Below are positions 42,182 to 51,375 of a stretch of 64,000 nucleotides of DNA, piece by piece (position 1 is the first letter of the stretch; every line of letters begins with the position of its first letter). Source of the DNA: Pseudomonadota bacterium. Lineage in GTDB: Bacteria; Pseudomonadota; Gammaproteobacteria; Burkholderiales; Rhodocyclaceae. The stretch spans positions 1 to 64,000 of the forward strand of contig JAGTRW010000025.1 in assembly GCA_018262095.1 (NCBI GenBank). Reading direction: 5' to 3'. The position numbers were made by a program, and so were the translations under genes. The notes beneath the pieces are model-generated. The model worked only from the letters and a program-made list of their open reading frames with translations, did not search any database and was not told the origin of the DNA.

Positions 42182-43095
42182 TTCCGGGCTTGTTCATTGT
42201 CATACCCCTGGCGCAGCTTGGACATCAGCAACTTGGACGTTTTCAGGAAGGCATGTACCGCCGGGCTCGCATGCTTAAGGCTCGGGACGGCGAGGCCGAT
42301 CGACCTTGTCGCCACCGGCGTTAGCGGTTTCTTGATCGCCCCCGGACACATTGCCAGCACCTGATCCGACACCGCCAAATCGGCAAGAATCGACACGCCC
42401 GCGCCGGATTCGACCATTTTAATAATGGTCAGGATCTGCGAGTAGCGATGCTTGATTTTCGGCCTGAGAGCAGCCGACTCGAATAGCCTCTCGACCTGCA
42501 CCGTGGCGCCCGCAGCGGTCATGATGAACGGCGAATTGCACAAGTCGGACAAACGGACAGACTTCTGCCTGGCCAGCGGATGGTTGATGGGAACAACGGC
42601 TACATACTGATCTTGGACCAGAGCTTGAGTGTCAAAACGCTCATCAGGCAGAACCACGAAGCCCACATCAACCCGACGTTCGGTGATCCACTGGGCGACC
42701 GCGTCATCCGGCCCTTCATCAACGAAAATCTCGATTTCCGGGTAGCTGATCCGATACTGCTCGAGGATTCGAGGTAGTAAAAATAAAGATGAGGCCGGAC
42801 CAAACGAGCCGATTCGCAAGACGCCACGGTTCAATCCACGAACGGCTGAAACCTCTTGATGTATTGCCTCGGCAACGCCAAGCAATTCCCGAACGCGAAC
42901 GAGCAGACTCTTGCCAACTTCGGTCAGTTCGACGCCTGATTTACTGCGCGAAAGTAACGCGACGCCCCATTCGCTCTCCAGTTGCTTCAAGGCATGCGAA
43001 ACCGCAGACTGGCTGATCCCCAGCCGTTCACCTGCCGCCGTAAAACCGCCCAGCTCAACAACCAAAACGAATATTTCGAGTTGCGTGAAAGTCAT
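42175..43095 (-). CDS. LysR-family transcriptional regulator
   Basis: A 306-residue LysR protein, with the HTH GFTAAGERLGISQSAVSHAL and a PBP2-type effector domain. ATG 43095 is preferred: AGAGGA sits 6 bases upstream and MTFTQLEIFV is a standard LysR start. It is divergent from the two small genes at 43217 and 43523, with 121 bases between, which could hold its binding site. Ligand unknown. Confidence 0.88.
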   Translation of the reverse strand: MTFTQLEIFVLVVELGGFTAAGERLGISQSAVSHALKQLESEWGVALLSRSKSGVELTEVGKSLLVRVRELLGVAEAIHQEVSAVRGLNRGVLRIGSFGPASSLFLLPRILEQYRISYPEIEIFVDEGPDDAVAQWITERRVDVGFVVLPDERFDTQALVQDQYVAVVPINHPLARQKSVRLSDLCNSPFIMTAAGATVQVERLFESAALRPKIKHRYSQILTIIKMVESGAGVSILADLAVSDQVLAMCPGAIKKPLTPVATRSIGLAVPSLKHASPAVHAFLKTSKLLMSKLRQGYDNEQARNQ

Positions 43096-43216
43096 TGCCG
43101 TCCTCTGCATTGCATGAGTATTTACTTGTTTTTCTATGAGTTGAGACAAGCAATAGTATATCGATGTGCGCGACGGAAACGAACGCATCTTTCATCATCA
43201 CCAAGGAGACTAATTC

Positions 43217-43477
43217 ATGAAATACCGTTATCAGTGGTCCGACTATTTTGCCGCCTTCTCGATCGTCGTCGGTGCCGCTCTCTCGTGTTCGCTCTGCTTT
43301 ACCCATGGCGACAGGGGAGCCTGTGCCGGCGTGTTGCTGGTGTTTGGCATGGCGTTGATCGGGGTTCTTGGCGGCCGTTCAGAGAGGCGCCTGATGTCGC
43401 CAGTTCAACGTCGCAGCGTATTGGAAAAACAAACGACACACCGCGCCTATTCCTCTTTCGCCCTGGCTAGGCCGTAG
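43217..43477 (+). CDS. Small membrane hypothetical protein
   Basis: 86 residues with two hydrophobic segments (YFAAFSIVVGAALSCSLC and ACAGVLLVFGMALIGVLG) and a basic, polar tail. AAGGAG lies at a good distance from the ATG. It is divergent from the LysR gene, which may control it. No family is recognised. Confidence 0.6.
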   Translation: MKYRYQWSDYFAAFSIVVGAALSCSLCFTHGDRGACAGVLLVFGMALIGVLGGRSERRLMSPVQRRSVLEKQTTHRAYSSFALARP

Positions 43478-43522
43478 CACTGAAACCCATTTCGAACAAC
43501 CAAGACCAATCAGGTAGAAATC

Positions 43523-43804
43523 ATGAGCTCACGTCAAATCTTCGGCCAGGTCGCGCTGCATTATGGCGAGGCACTCCCCATCGAGGTCCTGGACGGAGAC
43601 ATGGGGTTTTATATCGGGACCCGTAAAGACGGCCTGCCGTTTTCGCGAGAATCTGACGAATACTTCGCGACACGAGCGCAAGTTCAGCTGGCGCTCGCAA
43701 CGGGTTCCTGGACCCAGAGAGAGTGCAGTTATCCGGGCGCGGCGAAAACGCTTACCTTGCTGACGGTCTCCAGAAGATCGGTTTTTGATCAGTTGCTGCG
43801 TTGA
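43523..43804 (+). CDS. Hypothetical protein
   Basis: 93 residues, starting MSSRQIFGQVALHYGEALPI, with FYIGTRKDGLPFSRESDEYF in the middle. It seems to be a small soluble alpha/beta protein. Homology is not recognised. It follows the small membrane protein by 45 bases on the same strand. The ribosome site is only fair (GGTAGAAAT). Confidence 0.55.
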   Translation: MSSRQIFGQVALHYGEALPIEVLDGDMGFYIGTRKDGLPFSRESDEYFATRAQVQLALATGSWTQRECSYPGAAKTLTLLTVSRRSVFDQLLR

Positions 43805-44292
43805 TCGAACTGCCTTACTCGGCGAAGCGGATTTCGGACAACGGCAGAGCATTATCGTTTTGCCAAAAATGGTGAAGCCATGTGGGCAGGCTGACTTTGG
43901 CCGAATGGCACAGGCGGCGATGGGGCGGGCCTTAAACAAAGGTAGCCACTGCCCCGCCCAGCTCCCTTGCCAAGAATCTTCTGTGTGAAAATGCTGGGCG
44001 CGTATGCGCTACGGGAGAACGGCGTTGCTAAGTTGCCGAGTAGCTGCGCGGTATTGCCTTGCTGCCCAGCTACCTGCCGTGCAGCTTGAGAGGTGGCGAG
44101 CGGCAGCTGTCCTTTGTGGCGAATGCGCGCTCCTTGTCCTTTTCGGTCAGATAGCTTTCTCCTGCGCAGCCGGTCCGGGAGATTTCGGTCTATTTTCAGC
44201 AGGCATGTCGATTCGGGCGGGGCCGGATCGTCGTGGCGTTAGAACCCGGAATACATCGGCGTTTGCATCGTATCTGTACACAGGAGACGCTC
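43805..44292. other. Intergenic stretch without a supported gene
   Basis: About 490 bases. Open frames here are short and lack family similarity or a good ribosome site. No tRNA, clear terminator or repeat was found. It marks the border between the LysR-linked small genes and the ECF42/DGPF island. Confidence 0.6.
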
Positions 44293-44703
44293 ATGCGCTA
44301 CATGATCATCGTCAAGGCCACCCTCGAGACAGAGGCTGAAACTACTCCGATTTCGGCCGACGCCGGCCTACTGACCGAAATGGCCAACTACCACGAGCAG
44401 CTGACGAAGGCCGGCGCGCTGCTCGACGGCTCTGGACTCAAGCCGAGTTCTCAGGGCTGGCGCATCCAGTACGACGGCGACAAACGTAGCCTGATTGACG
44501 GCCCGTTCGCTGAAACCAAGGACTTGATCGCCGGCTACACCCTCATTGAGGTGAAATCGCGCGAAGAGGCGATGGAATGGGCGCGCCGGTACCCCAATCC
44601 AGCCGGGCGCGGCAAGCCGGCCGAAATCGAAGTGCGGCCGTTATACGAACTCGACGACTTCGCGCCCTCGCCGGAGATCGAACGCATGCGCAACATTCTC
44701 TGA
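44293..44703 (+). CDS. YciI/DGPF-domain protein
   Basis: A 136-residue YciI-like protein. The start is MRYMIIVKATLETEAE and the name-giving motif appears as LIDGPFAETKDLIAGYTLIE. DGPF proteins are small soluble alpha/beta proteins. They are a known genomic partner of ECF42 sigma factors, one of which lies at 48900. CAGGAG precedes the ATG. It is the first gene of the island. Confidence 0.88.
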   Translation: MRYMIIVKATLETEAETTPISADAGLLTEMANYHEQLTKAGALLDGSGLKPSSQGWRIQYDGDKRSLIDGPFAETKDLIAGYTLIEVKSREEAMEWARRYPNPAGRGKPAEIEVRPLYELDDFAPSPEIERMRNIL

Positions 44704-44746
44704 GTTGTACGGTCGTATATTCATTGTTCTTTGAAGGAGCCTGGTC

Positions 44747-45217
44747 ATGAACGCCACCGTTTCACCGATCCCCGAAGGCATGCACAGCCTCACCCCGCAT
44801 ATCGTCTGCCGCGACGCCAACGCCGCGATGGACTTCTACGTCCGCGCCTTCGCTGCCGTCGATCGCGGCCGCCTGCCCGGTCCCGACGGCAAACTCATGC
44901 ACGGCCTGATGCACATCGGCGATTCATCGCTGATGTTGGTCGACGAAAACGCCGAATGGCACATGAACTCGCCGCTCGCGCTCGGCGGCACGCCGGTCAC
45001 GCTGCATCTCTATGTCGCGGATGCCGACGCTGCGCTGGCGCGGGCAGTCGCGGCCGGCGCCACGCTGACGATGCCCGCCGCCGACACGTTCTGGGGCGAC
45101 CGCTACGGCCAGGTGCGCGATCCGTTCGGGCATAGGTGGTCCATCGCCACGCACCTCCGCGATGTGAGCCCGGAAGAAATCCAAGCCGCCGCCAAGCGCG
45201 GTTGCCCGGGGGGCTGA
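44747..45217 (+). CDS. VOC-family protein (PhnB/glyoxalase-like)
   Basis: A 156-residue VOC-fold protein. The start IPEGMHSLTPHIVCRDANAA and the end GQVRDPFGHRWSIATHLRDV are typical of the PhnB-like group often near ECF42 sigma genes. VOC proteins bind metal and act as lyases, dioxygenases or resistance proteins; none of these can be assigned here. AAGGAG sits ahead of the ATG. Confidence 0.85.
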   Translation: MNATVSPIPEGMHSLTPHIVCRDANAAMDFYVRAFAAVDRGRLPGPDGKLMHGLMHIGDSSLMLVDENAEWHMNSPLALGGTPVTLHLYVADADAALARAVAAGATLTMPAADTFWGDRYGQVRDPFGHRWSIATHLRDVSPEEIQAAAKRGCPGG

Positions 45218-45293
45218 AACGAAGTGTTGCGCGCGGCAACCGCATCTCCCGCAGCGCCGTGACCATTCCCTGCCCACCCCAAGGAGCCGCGCC

Positions 45294-45447
45294 GTGACCA
45301 TTCACCGAGTCTTCGCCTATCGGTGCGTCGGCGATGCTGATCTCCCAAGCCGTCGCAGCCGGCGCGACGCTCGAACGCGCGGCCGACGACCTGTTCTCCG
45401 GCGAGCGCTCGGGCCGCGTGCGCGACCCGACGGCCATCGCGGGCTGA
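45294..45447 (+). pseudogene. Remnant of a second PhnB-like VOC gene
   Basis: AAGGAG and GTG at 45294 open a frame reading TIHRVFAYRCVGDADL, recalling the VYVxDADAL strand of VOC proteins. After a frameshift the next frame (45334-45447) gives SQAVAAGATLERAADDLF and then GRVRDP, closely like the end of the intact VOC gene at 44747, and stops before the GHRWSI motif. The first 80 or so residues are missing. It is a decayed paralogue, not a working gene. Confidence 0.7.
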
Positions 45448-45626
45448 TCGGTCAGGCCAGCGAAACGGTGACGCCGCCGCAAATGCAACGCCGCGATGTC
45501 GCTTTGCTCGACATCGGCAGATAAGTTATCAGCCGATGTCGAAAACCGCCCAGGTCGCGCGTCGTAAACGTGCAGAGATTGCCTCTGCGCGCGGGCCATG
45601 AACCCCTGCCAGACAAGGAGCAGCGC

Positions 45627-46007
45627 ATGAACAACCCGGTCATCTGGTTTGAAATTTACGTCGAAGACATGCCGCGGGCGCGCGCTTTCTACGAGCGCGT
45701 GTTGGCAATCACGCTGGAAAAACTGAAGAACCCGGACAGCCTGGAGGAACACGAAATGTGGGCTTTCCCCATGGCAATGGATCGCGTCGGCGCAGGCGGC
45801 ACGCTGTTGAAAATGAACGGCGTGCGTCCGGGGGGCAGGGGCACGCTGGTGTATTTCGCCTGCGCTGATTGCGCGGTCGAGGCGCAGCGCGCGTTCGAAG
45901 CCGGCGACGCGCTGTTCAAGGCAAAAATGCCGATCGGCGAATACGGTCACGTCGCGCTCGTCCACGACACCGAGGGCAAGCTCGTCGGCCTGCATTCGCT
46001 GCAATGA
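45627..46007 (+). CDS. VOC-family protein
   Basis: A 126-residue VOC-fold protein: start MNNPVIWFEIYVEDMPRARA, then FYERVL and a closing GHVALVHDTEGKLVGLHS. A clear AAGGAG precedes the ATG. It resembles the small glyoxalase-like enzymes common next to AHSA1 and DGPF genes. No substrate can be assigned. Confidence 0.83.
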   Translation: MNNPVIWFEIYVEDMPRARAFYERVLAITLEKLKNPDSLEEHEMWAFPMAMDRVGAGGTLLKMNGVRPGGRGTLVYFACADCAVEAQRAFEAGDALFKAKMPIGEYGHVALVHDTEGKLVGLHSLQ

Positions 46008-46057
46008 ACCAGGCCAAATGGTGGAAATCCCTTCCCTAACCCAGCGAGGACGCTGCT

Positions 46058-46414
46058 ATGAAATTCATGGTGATGATCGTCGAGCCGCGCGGCCAGCGCG
46101 ACGCTCGCAGCGAGGACGAGGGGCGTGCGCTCTACGCCGAAATGGTCGAGTTTGGCCAGCTGCTTGCCGCGCATGGCCAGTTGCTGGCCAGCGAATCGCT
46201 GCGCCCGGACAGCCACGGCGTGCGCGTCCAGCGGCGCGGCGAGCAGGTCAGTCTGATCGACGGGCCGTTCGCCGAGGCGCGCGAAATGGTTGGCGGTTTT
46301 TTCCTGATTGAGTGCGACAGCCGTGAGCAAGCACTGGAAGTTGCCAAAACCTGTCCCGCAGCGCGCTTCGCCAGCGTCGAGCTGCGCGAATGCGCGCCGT
46401 GCTACGTGCAGTGA
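46058..46414 (+). CDS. YciI/DGPF-domain protein
   Basis: 118 residues, the second DGPF protein here: MKFMVMIVEPRGQRDARSED at the start and SLIDGPFAEAREMVGGFFLI in the middle. It lies 50 bases after a VOC gene and 16 before another. Its role with the ECF42 sigma factor is inferred from context. Confidence 0.88.
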   Translation: MKFMVMIVEPRGQRDARSEDEGRALYAEMVEFGQLLAAHGQLLASESLRPDSHGVRVQRRGEQVSLIDGPFAEAREMVGGFFLIECDSREQALEVAKTCPAARFASVELRECAPCYVQ

Positions 46415-46430
46415 AACCCGGAGGAATGCC

Positions 46431-46916
46431 ATGATCACTACCGCCAAGAACATCGTTTGCCTTTGGTACGACGGAACCGCAGAAGAAGCGGCGCGGTTCT
46501 ACGCCGAAACCTTTCCGGACTCTTCGGTCGACGCGGTGTATCGCGCCCCGGGAGACTATCCATCCGGGAAGATTGGGGATGTGTTGACAGTCAGTTTCAA
46601 GGTGATGGGAATCCCGTGCCTCGGACTCAACGGCGGCCCCGCGTTCAGCCACAGCCCAGCATTCTCGTTTCAAGTCGCAACCGTCGACCAGGCTGAAACG
46701 GATCGCTACTGGGATGCGATCGTCAGCAATGGCGGCCGGGAGAGCGAGTGCGGCTGGTGCCAGGACAAATGGGGGTTGTCCTGGCAAATCACGCCGCGCG
46801 CGCTGATGGAAGCGATCGCCGATCCCGATCCTGCAGCCGCCAAACGCGCGTTTGATTCGATGATGACGATGCGCAAGATCGACATCGCGACGATCGAGGC
46901 GGCGCGCCGTGGTTGA
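46431..46916 (+). CDS. VOC-family protein (3-demethylubiquinone methyltransferase-like, PhnB type)
   Basis: 161 residues beginning with ITTAKNIVCLWYDGTAEEAA and including FKVMGIPCLGLNGGPAFSHS and CGWCQDKWGLSWQITP, all marks of the family often annotated as 3-demethylubiquinone-9 3-methyltransferase. That name is historic; these are VOC-fold proteins without proven methyltransferase activity. GGAGG lies before the ATG. Confidence 0.85.
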   Translation: MITTAKNIVCLWYDGTAEEAARFYAETFPDSSVDAVYRAPGDYPSGKIGDVLTVSFKVMGIPCLGLNGGPAFSHSPAFSFQVATVDQAETDRYWDAIVSNGGRESECGWCQDKWGLSWQITPRALMEAIADPDPAAAKRAFDSMMTMRKIDIATIEAARRG

Positions 46917-46979
46917 AATTTGTGGAGTCCGAGCCAAGCGTCGGGCGGCACGGCGGTTTGGTTGGCAACGGGGATTGCG

Positions 46980-47699
46980 ATGAGCAAATTGCGTGTGGCG
47001 AGTTTTTCGATGTCTATCGATGGATTCGGGGCGGGCCCGAAGCAGAGTCTAGAAAATCCGCTCGGTGTTGGAGGGAAGGCGCTGCATCAGTGGGTTTTTC
47101 CGACCGCCACGTTCCAGCGGATGTTCGGCAATGAAGCGGGAACGACGGGCATTGATGACGACTTCGCGGCGCGAGGCTTTCGCAACGTAGGCGCCTGGAT
47201 CCTTGGTCGAAACATGTTTGGCCCGATTCGTGGGCCGTGGCCAGACGGCAGCTGGAAAGGGTGGTGGGGTGACAATCCGCCGTATCACACCCCCGTGTTC
47301 GTGCTGACTCACCAGGCCCGTGCCCCGATCACCATGGCTGGCGGAACGACCTTTCACTTCGTCACCGATGGCATCCACTCAGCGCTGAGCCGTGCCAAGG
47401 AAGCGGCGAACGGATCGGATGTGCGGATTGGCGGTGGGGTCGCGACAATCCAGCAATATTTGCGAGCGGGCCTGATCGACGAGCTACACATCGCGATTGC
47501 GCCGGTTCTGCTCGGCTCCGGCGAGAAATTGTTCTCTGATATCGATTTAGTCTCGCTCGGCTACCAGTGCGTGGAGCACGTGGCCACCAACGAGGCGACT
47601 CACGTTGTCCTCAGCAAACTTGAGTGCTTGTCATCGCCGTCGCCCGACAAGGCGCTACGCAGGGACGCTACGACTGGCAAGTCGGCTGCACGACCGTGA
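46980..47699 (+). CDS. Dihydrofolate reductase-family protein (RibD C-terminal fold)
   Basis: 239 residues. RVASFSMSIDGFGAGPKQS near the start and GGGVATIQQYLRAGLIDELH later are typical of the RibD_C/DHFR-like family, NADPH-binding reductases of unknown substrate that often accompany VOC and DGPF genes. The last 25 or so residues (PSPDKALRRDATTGKSAARP) look non-native, so the original stop may have been lost. Confidence 0.83.
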   Translation: MSKLRVASFSMSIDGFGAGPKQSLENPLGVGGKALHQWVFPTATFQRMFGNEAGTTGIDDDFAARGFRNVGAWILGRNMFGPIRGPWPDGSWKGWWGDNPPYHTPVFVLTHQARAPITMAGGTTFHFVTDGIHSALSRAKEAANGSDVRIGGGVATIQQYLRAGLIDELHIAIAPVLLGSGEKLFSDIDLVSLGYQCVEHVATNEATHVVLSKLECLSSPSPDKALRRDATTGKSAARP

Positions 47700-47731
47700 G
47701 TTTGAACATTGGCCATCCAGGGAATCTTGAA

Positions 47732-48280
47732 ATGGCAAAAACAGATGCGTCTACATTCAAAACGAAGCTGCTTCGTCCGGCAAAGCCCGGTAAGGACGAT
47801 TCTTGGGCCTTTCTTGTTCTACCGAAAATCGCCAGTGATACCTTGCCAAGGCGCGGCAGAACCTCCGTCGAGGGCACCCTCAACGGTCACCCTTTTCAAG
47901 CGACACTTGAGCCGGACGGCCAGTTAAGCCATTGGCTCAGGGTGAGCCGGGATCTGCGCGAGGGCGCCCAGGCGAGTATCGGTGAGGTGGTTAGCGTTCA
48001 CATCGCTCCGGCCAGCCCGGAACCGGAGCCGCAGCTACCCGACGACCTGCAGAAAGCGCTTGCGGCGTGTCCGGCAGCCAAGGCGACCTGGAATGACACC
48101 ACGACCATCGCCCGCGTGGACTGGATACACTGGGTTGAGTCTGCCAAACAAGCCAAGACCCGAAAAAGTCGGGTGAAAGCCGCCCTTGACATGCTTTCTT
48201 CCGGCAAAAGGCGCGTTTGCTGCTTTGATCAATCAGGTTTTTATAGCAAGAGCCTAAGTTCGCCCCCGGCGGCAGACTAG
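47732..48280 (+). CDS. YdeI/DUF1905-type protein
   Basis: 182 residues. The N-terminal 95 or so residues match DUF1905 (FKTKLLRPAKPGKDDSWAFL, then VEGTLNGHPFQATLEPDG), and the rest matches the YdeI/OmpD-associated C-terminal helix set (DLQKALAACPAAKATWNDTT). The end (KRRVCCFDQSGFYSKSLS) departs from the family and may reflect a changed 3' end. Function unknown. Confidence 0.78.
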   Translation: MAKTDASTFKTKLLRPAKPGKDDSWAFLVLPKIASDTLPRRGRTSVEGTLNGHPFQATLEPDGQLSHWLRVSRDLREGAQASIGEVVSVHIAPASPEPEPQLPDDLQKALAACPAAKATWNDTTTIARVDWIHWVESAKQAKTRKSRVKAALDMLSSGKRRVCCFDQSGFYSKSLSSPPAAD

Positions 48281-48419
48281 CGGCATGCTGTCTGATCCGC
48301 CCGGCAAGGCGCTCCAGCGAGGCATTCGGCGGCAAATCGACGACGCCGAATTCACCGCACAGGCGAGTAGGCAACGCCGCAATACCGAACGAAACGCCAT
48401 CATCATTGAGGAGCTTTTC

Positions 48420-48824
48420 ATGAAAGTGACCGTTGAAACCGTCGTGCTAGCACCGATCGACAACGTCTGGCGCACCTATACAACGCCCGCGGACATCATG
48501 CAATGGAACGCCGCATCTGACGACTGGCACACCACCGCTGCCAGCGTGGACCTGCGCGAAGGCGGGGGCTTTTCGTCGCGCATGGAAGCCAAGGACGGCA
48601 GCCAAGGATTCGATTTTTCGGGCATCTACACCCGCATCGTTCCTCAGCGCCTGATCGAATACTCGTTCGGCGACCGCAGCGGACGGGTCGAGTTCGATGA
48701 AACGTCCGACGGCGTGCGGGTGCGCGTTTCCTTCGATCCAGAAACCACGTTTCCGATCGAACACCAGCGTTCAGGCTGGCAAGCGATTCTCGACAACTTC
48801 GCGCGCCACGCGGCGGCGCGCTGA
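48420..48824 (+). CDS. SRPBCC/AHSA1-family protein
   Basis: 134 residues with the START-like fold: MKVTVETVVLAPIDNVWRTY at the start, and WHTTAASVDLREGGGFSSRM and GWQAILDNFARHAA later, the usual AHSA1 (activator of Hsp90 homologue) ends. GAGGAG precedes the ATG. These proteins bind hydrophobic ligands. They often accompany DGPF genes and ECF sigma genes. Confidence 0.87.
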   Translation: MKVTVETVVLAPIDNVWRTYTTPADIMQWNAASDDWHTTAASVDLREGGGFSSRMEAKDGSQGFDFSGIYTRIVPQRLIEYSFGDRSGRVEFDETSDGVRVRVSFDPETTFPIEHQRSGWQAILDNFARHAAAR

Positions 48825-48847
48825 TCCTTCCGCACAAGGAGAGCAAG

Positions 48848-48895
48848 ATGCCTCGTTCCGCCGGTCGTTCTCTCGGTCTGCCCGCTGGGAGCTAA
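48848..48895 (+). CDS. 15-codon mini-ORF before the sigma gene
   Basis: AAGGAG at good spacing leads to ATG 48848, giving a 15-residue peptide (MPRSAGRSLGLPAGS) and TAA 4 bases before the sigma-factor ATG. The sigma gene itself has only a weak site. It may couple translation or be the relic of a lost gene. Confidence 0.4.
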   Translation: MPRSAGRSLGLPAGS

Positions 48896-48899
48896 GCGG

Positions 48900-50168
48900 A
48901 TGACGGCGGTTGCCGATACGCTCGCCGCGATCTGGCATATCGAGTCAGCCAAGGTCGCCGCCGCCGCCGCCCGGCTCACGCGCGACCTGGCGCTGGCCGA
49001 AGAGTGTGCGCAGGACGCGTTGGTCGCTGCGCTGGAGCACTGGCCGACGCAAGGCGTTCCGGACAATCCTGCCGCCTGGCTGACCACTGCCGCCAAGCGG
49101 CGCGCACTCGACCTGCTGCGCCACCGAACCCAGGCCGCGCCCAAACACGCCGAACTCGCGGTCGAACTCGACACGCAGAACGCCATCCGTGAAGCCGATT
49201 TCGCCGAAGCGGTGGACGATGCGCTCGACGACGACATCGGCGACGACCTGCTCGCGCTGGTGTTCACCGCCTGCCATCCGTTGCTGCCGCCCGAGGCACG
49301 TGCGGCGCTGACGCTGAAAGTGGTCGGCGGCCTGTCGGTCGAGGAGATCGCGCGTGCCTATCTCAAGCCCGCCGCCACCGTCGCGCAACGGATCGTGCGC
49401 GCCAAGCGCACCCTGGCCGAAGCGCGCGTTCCCTTCGCGACGCCGCGCGGCGCTGAGCTGACTGCGCGGCTGCCGTCGGTGTTGGAAGTGCTCTACCTGA
49501 TCTTTAACGAAGGCTATGCCGCGACGACGGGTAACGACTGGATCCGTCCCGCGCTGTGCGAGGAAGCGCAACGTCTGGGCCGCGCGCTCGCCGGCCGCCT
49601 GCCCGCCGTCGCCGAGGTGCATGGCCTGCTCGCGCTGATGGAAATCCAGGCGTCCCGACTTGCCGCGCGCGTCGATGCGTCGGGTCAACCGGTGCTGTTG
49701 ATGGATCAGGACCGCACACGGTGGGATCGCCTGTTGATCCGTCGCGGGCTGGCTGCGCTGGCGCACGCCGAGGGTTTGCCGGGTCCGTCCGGGCCCTACA
49801 CCCTGCAGGCCGCCATCGCCGCCTGTCATGCCCGGGCCACCATTGCCGCCGACACCGACTGGTCGCGCATCACCGCGTTCTATGACGCGTTGGTGCAGGT
49901 CGCCCCGTCGCCGGTGGTGGCACTCAATCGCGCCGTCGCCGTCGGCATGGCCTTCGGTGCCGCCGCCGGGCTGGAACTGGTCGAGGCGCTCGCCACCGAT
50001 CCGGCGCTAAAGACCTATCACCTGCTACCGGCGGTGCGCGGCGACCTGCTGGCCAAGCTGGATCGCCGCGAAGAAGCGCGCGCCGAATTCGCGCGCGCCG
50101 CGCAGTTGGCGCAGAACGCGCGGGAAAGGGCAATGTTGCAGGCGCGGGCGGCAACAACCGGGACGTGA
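48900..50168 (+). CDS. ECF sigma factor, ECF42 type, with C-terminal TPR-like extension
   Basis: 422 residues, twice the length of a simple ECF sigma. The N-terminal 175 residues have sigma regions 2 (AEECAQDALVAALEHWP) and 4 (GGLSVEEIARAYLKPAATVA). The remaining 240 or so form the helical SnoaL-less, TPR-like extension typical of group ECF42. ECF42 genes are known to sit with DGPF-protein genes and have no classical anti-sigma factor; the extension controls activity. Both traits fit. Its targets are probably the DGPF/VOC genes upstream. Confidence 0.9.
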   Translation: MTAVADTLAAIWHIESAKVAAAAARLTRDLALAEECAQDALVAALEHWPTQGVPDNPAAWLTTAAKRRALDLLRHRTQAAPKHAELAVELDTQNAIREADFAEAVDDALDDDIGDDLLALVFTACHPLLPPEARAALTLKVVGGLSVEEIARAYLKPAATVAQRIVRAKRTLAEARVPFATPRGAELTARLPSVLEVLYLIFNEGYAATTGNDWIRPALCEEAQRLGRALAGRLPAVAEVHGLLALMEIQASRLAARVDASGQPVLLMDQDRTRWDRLLIRRGLAALAHAEGLPGPSGPYTLQAAIAACHARATIAADTDWSRITAFYDALVQVAPSPVVALNRAVAVGMAFGAAAGLELVEALATDPALKTYHLLPAVRGDLLAKLDRREEARAEFARAAQLAQNARERAMLQARAATTGT

Positions 50169-50874
50169 GTCCGGCCCGGCCCGCCCTGGCACGCGCAGGA
50201 ACAGCCGCCCGAGAAACGCAGCGACCTCGTAGCCGACTTCCTGGGCGATCGCCTTCGCTGGCGATCCACGGGAGTCAACTGGGCCTGATTCAACCAAAAT
50301 GCAGTTGCAATGGTGGACAGAGAGAATTCCACACAATGTAGTGGATACCGTACTGAGCGCCTCTATTCTCCACAGAATTTCAGGATACTGATTGCCTTGA
50401 ACGTGGAATGTCAGCCCCTCCAATTTTGGTTTTGCTTGGCTGATCTCGCCTGTACAACACAAAAGTGGGTTCTAGTGTGGCCGGAGTACAGTTTTCTGCA
50501 GTTATTGGCCAACACAATGTCCGCAATGGCCGAGTTGCACGCAAGGGCTGTCTGGCTGCTTTCAAAGGGAACATTCATCTGTGTGGCCGTTTCATGGAGG
50601 AGGTGACGTTCCGTTCGTTGCCGGGAGTGTGAGTAGGCGCCTGCGCCAGTAAGCCGACACTCGCCAAACCCCGCGTTTTTCGAACGACGACAATGTGGCG
50701 CGAGCCCCTCTGGGTATTTCCGGCCAGCAGCAGATGTTCGTGGCGGGGCGCCAAAACGGGCAAAGGCTGGACTGCCGAGAGTGTCGGCCGGTCGCTCAAC
50801 GGCCGAACCGAGGCTTACGATTCTCTCGCAACGAGCGCTTCGAAGTATGCAATAATTGCCTCGAAATGAAGCGC

Positions 50875-50906
50875 AAAAAAAATCCCAAGCCCTTAGGCTC
50901 GGGATT
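50875..50906 (-). terminator. Rho-independent terminator (minus strand), no gene identified upstream
   Basis: On the minus strand an 11-bp stem (AATCCCGAGCC / GGCTTGGGATT, one G-U pair) with a TAAG loop is followed by a run of Ts. It is a strong terminator, but no clear gene ends here. An untranslated RNA or a lost gene may lie upstream on that strand. Confidence 0.7.
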
Positions 50907-51375
50907 AAAGATCTCATCGTTGCGATGGATCAAGGAGGGGTCAAACATTGCCAGCGGGGGACGCTGAAGCAACGTGACCATGATAAGAATGATTAGCAGG
51001 CCCGTCTGTTGCAACTATTTAGTGCTTACGTAACGAAATGTGCGGCGAAGAATTTCTCCGCATTTTTCGTGCCCCCCCCCCAGGTTGCCATGACACTCAG
51101 CTCAATGTGGCAGACAGTTGAATGCCACAATTATCTCGTTTGGCATCTGGGTATGTGGAAATATGGTAAGCCCCTGTTCTGCAGTGTTTAGTGATGAGTG
51201 ACAGGTGTAAGACGGTATTGCTGACCGAAACGGTCAAGCTCATGAGCGTCTGCAAAGGCCGACCACCTGTCTGCCGACAGCCACGGCGAATTCACACAGT
51301 TCGGCCTTTGCCGACCTTCAGTTTCTGACCGGGCTCGGGCGGCAATGAGTTGGTAGCAGGAACGTTTGGCCATAC

